9,943 nt of DNA, taken from Subdoligranulum variabile. Its GTDB lineage: Bacteria > Bacillota > Clostridia > Oscillospirales > Ruminococcaceae. Made by a program: the position numbers and the translations under genes. Below are positions 5,052 through 9,943 of the stretch, one piece after another. How positions within the stretch are numbered: the stretch's first letter is position 1; every line of letters starts with the position of its first letter. The notes beneath the pieces are model-generated. The model was not told the origin of the DNA, ran no database searches, and saw only the letters and a list, made by a program, of their open reading frames with translations. Location of the stretch: contig QAKI01000038.1 of assembly GCA_003343905.1 (NCBI GenBank), forward strand, positions 1-9,943, read 5' to 3'.

Positions 5052-7292
5052 TTATGGCTGTTTCCTGTGCAGCTGTCGGTATTGCCCGGGCGTCATTCCC
5101 TCGAGAAATTTGAACTTGCGCAGGAAATTGGGCACGTCATTATAGCCCACGTACAAAACCAGCTCGCGAATGGTCAGATCGCTCTGCTCCAGCATGCGCT
5201 TGAATTCGTTGAGTCTAAGGTAGGAAACATACTGCACAAAACCCTGTCCGGTTTCTTCCTTGAGCAGCGTGCTGATTTCTCCCCTGGGAATGCCAGTGCC
5301 TTCCGCCACGCTCTGAATGGATAGATCCTGGCTTTTGAAATTGGTCAGGATATAATCGATAAGACGGCGCTTAAGGCAGGAATCCTCCTCACTGATGCGC
5401 CGGCGCATAATTTCACAAAGATCGGAGACGATTTGGGTAGCCTGCTGGGAAAACTCCTCTGGCGAGGTAATGGTGATCAGATGCTGGATGGAGGTTTTGG
5501 ACAGGGGAAGGTGCAGGCTATTTGCCTGACGAATCAGCGTGGCGAGCAGCTCGGAACAGCAAAAGCGGAAAAAGGCCAGCGAGTGGGTTACGGCAGCGAT
5601 ATTCTGAAGCATGTCATTGAGCGCGCGAAGCGCAATGGTGGAATCCCCGCGGTGCAGTCCTTCGCTTAGCAGCGAAACGGACAGGGGAGACAGGCCGTGA
5701 AAGCTGTCTTCGGGCAAGGCGCCGCTGTCCGGCTCCACGTCGCCATAGCGCCACAGCCTTTTGTCAGGCGGCATCAGCTGAACAGCCGCACAAGCCTCCG
5801 CAAACGATTCGTTCATCTGCAGCAAACTGTGATAGGCGGAGCCAATGCCGATGACATTGGGAGCGACGCCGCTTTCCTGCATGTAGGCATCAAGCTGCCG
5901 GGCATATTCCCAAACCTGTCGGGCAACAGCGTCCTCGCTTGCGTCAAAGCTGATCAAAACGCAAAGGGCGTTTTCACCGGGCAGCTCACCCAGCGCGGCA
6001 AAGGCCCCCATGGGAGAAAAGCGCGATGCGGTCAGCGCCGCCTGATCCATTTGCGTTTCTGCTTCCTTGCCCGAGAAGGAAAGGTACATCGCCAGCACCC
6101 ACTCGTGATGAAAATCCATGTCCGCCCGGCTGGCTAATGCCGCGCATTCCTCCGGACTTTTGATGCGGCCAAAAATCAGCCGCCGGACAAACTGCTGCGC
6201 AATCAGCGGGGTCATTTCGTTAAGCTGCTCGGACAGCGCCTGCGCCTCATCCACCGTCTGGTCATAGGTGGAACGGATCAGGTCCAGCTCGTTTTCCCGC
6301 TGCCTGGTCCATTTCCGGCCTGTGACGTGCTGCAGCAATTCCTGAATGGGCTTGTAATTGAAAAAGGCAATCCATACGATCAGGCCGCAGGTGAGCACGA
6401 TCAGCGTAAGAATCAGCACCAGCATCAGGTTCTGCGAAGGTTTCATGGAGCTGTAAAATACGTCGGAAGCGCTGGACAGGACCCAGAACAGGCCCAGATT
6501 GCTGTCGCTTACGCGCATGCTTACCATATCCCTGCCATTTTTCCGCGTGTTTACAATTCCCATGCCCCGAATCCGCATGGCGTCGCTCACTGAAAGCGTC
6601 TCCCCGGCTGTGGACCATTCATACAGCAGCGTATACTTGCTGTCATACAGATACAGGCTTTCGCCCATGGTACCCAGATAGTTTTCAAACTCGGATGCGA
6701 TCACGTCGTCCGAAAGCACAAAGAGCATAACGCCCTTGCTGGCCATGCCCGTAGGAAAGGGCAGCGCATAGACCAGCCCGCTCAGCTTGCGCGCCTCGCT
6801 GTCCAGCAGCGGCAGCAGCTCGGGGGATTCGATGCCTTGAATCTGCGTATACAGCGAGGACGAGGTCGGGTCGTAGACGGCCAGGACCTGGCGTTCGTAA
6901 TCCCCGTAGAGCATTTTCCCCTGCGACGAATAAATGTTCTTGTCTCCCTTGATATAGAACAGCACCGTTACATCCGGTACAATGCGTTCTTCCAAAGCCG
7001 TGAGCGCGGCGCAAAGCCCGCTTTCCGAGATGAGGGTGACGCGCCCCCGTTCATCGGTGCTGATTTCGCTTTCCACACCGAAAGCAGTGGTTGCCGTATA
7101 TTGCAGGCGGTCTACAATATTGGAAATGTTTTCTGTGGCTGAGGTGAACCTTTGCAAAGACTGATCGTTGATATACTGAATACTTCTTTCTGTAGTGCTT
7201 GTGTACAGTACCACGGAAAAAATCAAGATGGGTACCATGACCAAAAGCAGCGAGGCAATATACCGAATGCGCAGATTGTTGTTTCGCAGCAT
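5052..7292 (-). CDS. Membrane-anchored AraC-family transcriptional regulator
   Basis: The 746-residue protein has a transmembrane helix at about 10-31, an extracellular sensor region to about 287, a second helix at about 288-311, a cytoplasmic linker from 312 to about 640, and an AraC-type DNA-binding domain at about 641-742. In the last, DLSIQSVAEGTGIPRGEIST and LTIRELVLYVGYNDVPNFLR are the two helix-turn-helix units, closed by the typical FKFLEGMTPGQYRQL. The layout matches the YesS-like regulators of Firmicutes, which sit beside sugar importers and couple an outside signal directly to transcription without a separate kinase. The ATG at 7290-7292 directly precedes the membrane helix; AGGAG lies 14 bases upstream, rather far. 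It is divergent from the importer operon and convergent with the glycosidase, so both are likely targets. The ligand is unknown, and the extracellular domain is not assigned beyond being Cache-like in position and length. Confidence 0.88.
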   Translation of the reverse strand: MLRNNNLRIRYIASLLLVMVPILIFSVVLYTSTTERSIQYINDQSLQRFTSATENISNIVDRLQYTATTAFGVESEISTDERGRVTLISESGLCAALTALEERIVPDVTVLFYIKGDKNIYSSQGKMLYGDYERQVLAVYDPTSSSLYTQIQGIESPELLPLLDSEARKLSGLVYALPFPTGMASKGVMLFVLSDDVIASEFENYLGTMGESLYLYDSKYTLLYEWSTAGETLSVSDAMRIRGMGIVNTRKNGRDMVSMRVSDSNLGLFWVLSSASDVFYSSMKPSQNLMLVLILTLIVLTCGLIVWIAFFNYKPIQELLQHVTGRKWTRQRENELDLIRSTYDQTVDEAQALSEQLNEMTPLIAQQFVRRLIFGRIKSPEECAALASRADMDFHHEWVLAMYLSFSGKEAETQMDQAALTASRFSPMGAFAALGELPGENALCVLISFDASEDAVARQVWEYARQLDAYMQESGVAPNVIGIGSAYHSLLQMNESFAEACAAVQLMPPDKRLWRYGDVEPDSGALPEDSFHGLSPLSVSLLSEGLHRGDSTIALRALNDMLQNIAAVTHSLAFFRFCCSELLATLIRQANSLHLPLSKTSIQHLITITSPEEFSQQATQIVSDLCEIMRRRISEEDSCLKRRLIDYILTNFKSQDLSIQSVAEGTGIPRGEISTLLKEETGQGFVQYVSYLRLNEFKRMLEQSDLTIRELVLYVGYNDVPNFLRKFKFLEGMTPGQYRQLHRKQP

Positions 7293-7349
7293 GGAAGAAT
7301 CACGGTCTCCTGTTCATTATAAAGATGAAAAAGTAAAGTCTCCCTTTTT

Positions 7350-7378
7350 ATCTTAGGGGGATGTGGGCATAAAAGCAA
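7350..7378 (-). promoter_or_regulatory. Candidate promoter of the regulator gene
   Basis: On the minus strand TTGCTT (7378-7373) and TAAGAT (7355-7350) are 17 bases apart, giving a start of transcription near 7343 and a leader of about 50 bases that contains the AGGAG at 7311-7307. A perfect TATAAT nearer the gene (7321-7316) lacks a -35 and would leave the ribosome binding site at the very 5' end. Confidence 0.4.
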
Positions 7379-7534
7379 TTTGTTTATGATAACGGGCGCG
7401 AAAAATGAATTACATATCGTCTGCAACGGCAAAACATACGCGCGGGAACGAACAACAACTTGCGCAGCAGCGCAGGGCGATGTTAGGCTCGAATTGCACA
7501 AGAGAATCCGGAGAAAACAAAAAACATTAAAAAG

Positions 7535-7540
7535 AGGAGG
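7535..7540 (+). promoter_or_regulatory. Ribosome binding site deciding the TTG start of permease 1
   Basis: AGGAGG ends 7 bases before the TTG at 7548-7550. Another in-frame TTG at 7542 is too close to it, and the next in-frame ATG lies inside the first membrane helix. Confidence 0.75.
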
Positions 7541-7547
7541 CTTGGCC

Positions 7548-8498
7548 TTGAGCAGTGTTCAGCTATCCGTAAAAACAAAAAGAAAGGTCATCAAACGTCT
7601 TGGGCAGGACTTTGCCAGGAATAAATACGTATATCTGATGGTTATTCCTGTGCTTGTCTTTTATATCCTGTTCAAGTATGGCCCCATGACCAAAATGATC
7701 ATCGCCTTTCAGGATTACAACCTGTACAAGGGCATCGCCGGGAGCAAATGGGTTGGGTTTGAAAACTTCATTGACTTCTTTCAGATGAAGGACTGCTGGA
7801 GGCTGTTGCGCAACACGCTGCTTCTGAGCCTGTATTCCATCGTGTTTGCGTTTCCGGCACCCATCCTGCTGGCGCTGATGATTAACGAAATTAAAAGCCG
7901 CGCCGGCCGAAAGCTGGTGCAGACCGTCAGCTACATGCCCCACTTCATCTCTCTGGTCGTGGTGTGCGGCATTTTGCGAAACTTCTGCGCCTCCACCGGT
8001 ATTATCAATCAAATCATTCAATTTGTAAACCCCTCATGGGCGTCGCCCAATCTGCTGGGCGTGCCGGAATACTACCGCACCATTCATATTTCCTCATCCA
8101 TCTGGCAGGAATGCGGGTGGGATTCCATCATCTATCTGGCCACGCTGTCCACCATTGATCCGCAGCTTTACGAGGCCGCCTACATAGACGGCGCAAGCAA
8201 ACTCAAACGCATCCTTCACATTACGCTGCCGTCGCTGATGCCGGTCATCACCATCCAGTTGATCATGCGCGTGGGCCGGGTGCTTTCGGTGAACTACGAA
8301 AAAATCCTGCTGCTTTATAATCCCCTCACGTATGAAACCGCCGATGTGATTTCCACCTATATGTACCGCTACGGCCTGCTGAACGGCAAGTACAGCATGG
8401 GCGCTGCGGTGGGCGTTTTCAATTCGATTCTGAGCATTTTGATTTTGGCAACGGTCAACGGCATCTTCCGTCGTTCGTCCGAAACCAGCCTGTGGTAA
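7548..8498 (+). CDS. Sugar ABC transporter permease, LplB-like
   Basis: The 316-residue inner-membrane protein is one half of the channel of a CUT1-type oligosaccharide importer. About six membrane helices can be seen: near 28-46, 88-110, 127-146, 182-200, 229-245 and 286-306. The ATPase-docking EAA loop is EAAYIDGA at 209-216, followed by RILHITLPSLMPVI (221-234). The opening KYVYLMVIPVLVFYILFKYGPM, read in pieces around 26-47, and the length are typical of LplB/YtcP-partner permeases. The start is a TTG behind AGGAGG. It is the first gene of the operon, followed after 12 bases by the second permease; no ATPase gene is present, which is normal where a shared MsmX-type ATPase serves several importers. 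The substrate cannot be told from the sequence. Confidence 0.9.
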   Translation: MSSVQLSVKTKRKVIKRLGQDFARNKYVYLMVIPVLVFYILFKYGPMTKMIIAFQDYNLYKGIAGSKWVGFENFIDFFQMKDCWRLLRNTLLLSLYSIVFAFPAPILLALMINEIKSRAGRKLVQTVSYMPHFISLVVVCGILRNFCASTGIINQIIQFVNPSWASPNLLGVPEYYRTIHISSSIWQECGWDSIIYLATLSTIDPQLYEAAYIDGASKLKRILHITLPSLMPVITIQLIMRVGRVLSVNYEKILLLYNPLTYETADVISTYMYRYGLLNGKYSMGAAVGVFNSILSILILATVNGIFRRSSETSLW

Positions 8499-8510
8499 GG
8501 GGGAGAGCAT

Positions 8511-9401
8511 ATGGCTGTTGTAGACCGCTCAACCAAGGGAGAGAAAACGCTTCACGGCATAAATCTGTTCGTGCTGGCGCTGCTTACGGTCATCTTTTTC
8601 TATCCGCTGTGGCACTGTCTGATGGCCTCCTTTTCGGACCCTACCAGTCTGATCGGCTACAAGGGGTTGATCAGCCTGCCGATGGGTTTTAGTCTGGAAG
8701 GCTATAAAACGGTGCTGCAAAATAAAAATATCCTCACGGGCTATATGAACACGTTGTTTTACCTTGTGGTAGGCACGGCCATCAACATGGTGCTGACCAT
8801 TTTGGGCGCCTATGTGCTTTCGCGCAGGCGCATGATGCTCAAAGGGCCGCTGACGCTGCTGATCGTGTTTACCATGTACATGGACTTCGGGCTTATTCCC
8901 GCGTTTCTCAACGTTCGGGACCTGGGACTGTACGACAGCCGGTGGGCGATCCTGCTGCCCGTGGCGATCAACACCTACAACCTGATCGTGATGCGCACGG
9001 CCTTTGCCAGCGTGCCCGCCGCGCTGGAGGAATCGGCCATGATCGATGGGGCCAACGACTTCACCATCCTCTTCAAGATCATTCTTCCGCTGAGCAAGGC
9101 GACGCTGGCGGTGGTGGTGCTGTTCTATGTGGTGGAGCATTGGAACAGCTGGTTCAGCGCATCCATTTATCTGAGGGACCGGGAAAGGTTTCCGCTGCAG
9201 CTGTTCCTCAGAGAAATCCTCATTTCCAGCTCGTCCAGCACGGCGGCGGGCGAGGCCAGCTCTGTAGATGGCGTGATGTATCTGGAGGAGCTGATCAAAT
9301 ATTGCAGCATCGTCATCTCCACTCTTCCCATTCTGTGCGTCTATCCCTTTGTGCAGAAGTACTTTATTTCCGGCGTTATGCTGGGTTCGGTCAAGGAATG
9401 A
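8511..9401 (+). CDS. Sugar ABC transporter permease, LplC/YtcP-like
   Basis: The 296-residue protein is the second channel half, paired with the preceding permease. It opens with the usual membrane helix LFVLALLTVIFFYPLWHCLM (19-38). Further helices lie near 81-103, 112-130, 144-163, 197-215 and 262-282. The ATPase-docking loop is ALEESAMIDGAND at 171-183, followed by FKIILPLSKATLAV (188-201), and the end YFISGVMLGSVKE is characteristic of this permease group. A loop at about 238-252 is unusually rich in Ser and Ala (SSSSSTAAGEASS); this region varies among relatives. A GGGGGAG five bases before the ATG supports the start. The 12-base gap from permease 1 indicates co-translation. Confidence 0.92.
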   Translation: MAVVDRSTKGEKTLHGINLFVLALLTVIFFYPLWHCLMASFSDPTSLIGYKGLISLPMGFSLEGYKTVLQNKNILTGYMNTLFYLVVGTAINMVLTILGAYVLSRRRMMLKGPLTLLIVFTMYMDFGLIPAFLNVRDLGLYDSRWAILLPVAINTYNLIVMRTAFASVPAALEESAMIDGANDFTILFKIILPLSKATLAVVVLFYVVEHWNSWFSASIYLRDRERFPLQLFLREILISSSSSTAAGEASSVDGVMYLEELIKYCSIVISTLPILCVYPFVQKYFISGVMLGSVKE

Positions 9402-9485
9402 CCCCAGGCATCCGGCAGCATGATATTGGCGCGCTCGTGCGTCCATATAGAATCCGTATGAAAAATGAAAGGAGAGAAACCCCAC
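9402..9485 (+). other. Spacer between permease 2 and binding protein
   Basis: The 84-base spacer carries AAAGGAG (9468-9474), 11 bases before the binding-protein ATG. No terminator or strong promoter is seen, so the binding protein is probably in the same transcript. A longer gap here is common, because binding proteins are made in excess over permeases, often through mRNA processing or an extra start. Confidence 0.4.
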
Positions 9486-9943
9486 ATGTTGAAACGAATC
9501 CTCACCCTGACACTGGCCCTTGCACTCCTTTGCGGTTCTGCGCTTGCGGCTGAGCACCTTGAAGGATACTATACGCCCCCGCCCATGAACGAGGGTCAGT
9601 ACCCCATTGATGAGGAAGGCGTAACCCTGACCTACTGGATGCCCATCAACTCGGGTGCCGCAAACTTCATTTCGAGCTATGATGAAAATCCATCCTATCA
9701 GGCCGTTCAGGCCAATACGGGCGTGGACATCGAGTTTATCCATCCCGCGGCCGGCACCGAGGTGGAAAGCCTGCAGCTGCTGCTGGCCTCCGGCGAGCTG
9801 CCCGACATGATTCAGGTCCAGCGGGAGGACTGGTATTCTGGCAGACTGAAGGCTCTGTATGAGGATGGCGCCATCATTGATATCGCGCCTTATCTTGACG
9901 AGTACGCGCCGCAGTACAAGGAAGTCATCAACCATGACGAGGT
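9486..9943 (+). CDS. Extracellular solute-binding protein, N-terminal part
   Basis: The frame is open from the ATG to the window edge (152 codons). It begins with a signal peptide: LKR, a hydrophobic core ILTLTLALALL, then GSALA with likely cleavage after Ala21. After it come LTYWMPINSG near 49-58, ENPSYQAVQANTGVDIEFIH near 70-89 and LQLLLASGELPDMIQV near 99-114, the pattern of family 1 (LplA/YtcQ-like) oligosaccharide-binding proteins. It would capture the sugar outside the cell and hand it to the two permeases upstream. A cysteine sits at position 16, but the residue before it is Leu, so the context (ALLC) is a poor lipobox. As read, it is a secreted rather than a lipid-anchored protein, or it is held at the surface in another way. 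The C-terminal two-thirds lie outside the window. Confidence 0.88.
   Translation, partial: MLKRILTLTLALALLCGSALAAEHLEGYYTPPPMNEGQYPIDEEGVTLTYWMPINSGAANFISSYDENPSYQAVQANTGVDIEFIHPAAGTEVESLQLLLASGELPDMIQVQREDWYSGRLKALYEDGAIIDIAPYLDEYAPQYKEVINHDE

Larger units (their letters stand above)
7293..7547. promoter_or_regulatory. Divergent control region between regulator and importer operon
   Basis: This region of 255 bases must hold the promoters of both the regulator and the importer. On the plus strand the best -10 is TATGAT at 7385-7390 with no good -35, as expected of an activator-dependent promoter; it would give a leader of about 150 bases. A short inverted repeat, TGCGC-AGCA-GCGCA (7461-7474), lies in that leader. 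I recognise no catabolite-repression site or riboswitch. An open frame from 7380 runs into permease 1 but its extra 56 residues look unlike a permease N-terminus. Confidence 0.5.

Noticed and set aside
7316..7321. Perfect TATAAT on the minus strand as promoter of the regulator
   Set aside because: No -35 element lies at 16-18 bases, and transcription from it would start within the ribosome binding site.
7380..7547. Upstream start for permease 1 at 7380
   Set aside because: The added 56 residues are unlike a permease N-terminus, and AGGAGG sits 7 bases before the TTG at 7548.
8529..9935. A 468-codon open frame on the minus strand across permease 2 and the binding protein
   Set aside because: It is antisense to two genes with clear family motifs on the plus strand. 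Its product is rich in His, Gln, Arg and Gly with no recognisable domain, as expected from the complement of GC-rich third positions.
1..9943. CRISPR array, tRNA, rRNA or toxin-antitoxin or defence genes
   Set aside because: I looked for spaced repeats, tRNA-like folds and small paired genes on both strands and saw none that I could support.

Overview
The window looks like part of a Firmicutes chromosome, most likely from Clostridia. The evidence is strong purine-rich ribosome binding sites in front of GTG and TTG starts, a sugar ABC importer of two permeases and a binding protein with no ATPase gene, a membrane-anchored AraC-type regulator, and insertion sequences of the IS3, IS1182 and IS200/IS605 kinds. 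The genus cannot be fixed from the sequence alone.

Positions 1-2750 are an insertion-sequence pile-up. From the left edge there is a minus-strand IS3-family transposase whose OrfA and OrfB parts are in one frame (partial at the edge; the element's outer end is near 730). Back to back with it is the frameshifted C-terminal tail of a second IS3 transposase on the plus strand, with its own terminal repeat ending at 938. A short stretch of uncertain origin leads to a decayed IS1182-type transposase on the minus strand (1087-1953) carrying a 1-bp insertion, an 8-bp tandem duplication and an apparent in-frame deletion, and lacking both ends. Then comes a nearly complete IS200-type element (about 2050-2750) with an intact TnpA and hairpins at both ends.

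Positions 2750-9943 are a carbohydrate-utilization locus. A cytoplasmic protein resembling (alpha/alpha)6-barrel glycosidases (2943-4991, plus) converges on a 746-residue two-transmembrane AraC-family regulator (5052-7292, minus). Divergent from the regulator is a transporter operon: permease 1 (7548-8498), permease 2 (8511-9401) and a secreted solute-binding protein cut by the window edge (9486 onward). The simplest reading is that the regulator senses an extracellular sugar or cell-surface signal and switches on the importer and perhaps the glycosidase. The importer would bring in an oligosaccharide using an ATPase shared from elsewhere in the genome, and the glycosidase would cut it in the cytoplasm. 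The substrate is not evident.

No new defence system, CRISPR array, RNA gene or other clearly novel system was found. The points most worth following are the unassigned glycosidase, the matched end hairpins and guide-like sequences of the IS200 element, the readable decay history of the IS graveyard, and the binding protein that appears to lack a lipobox.
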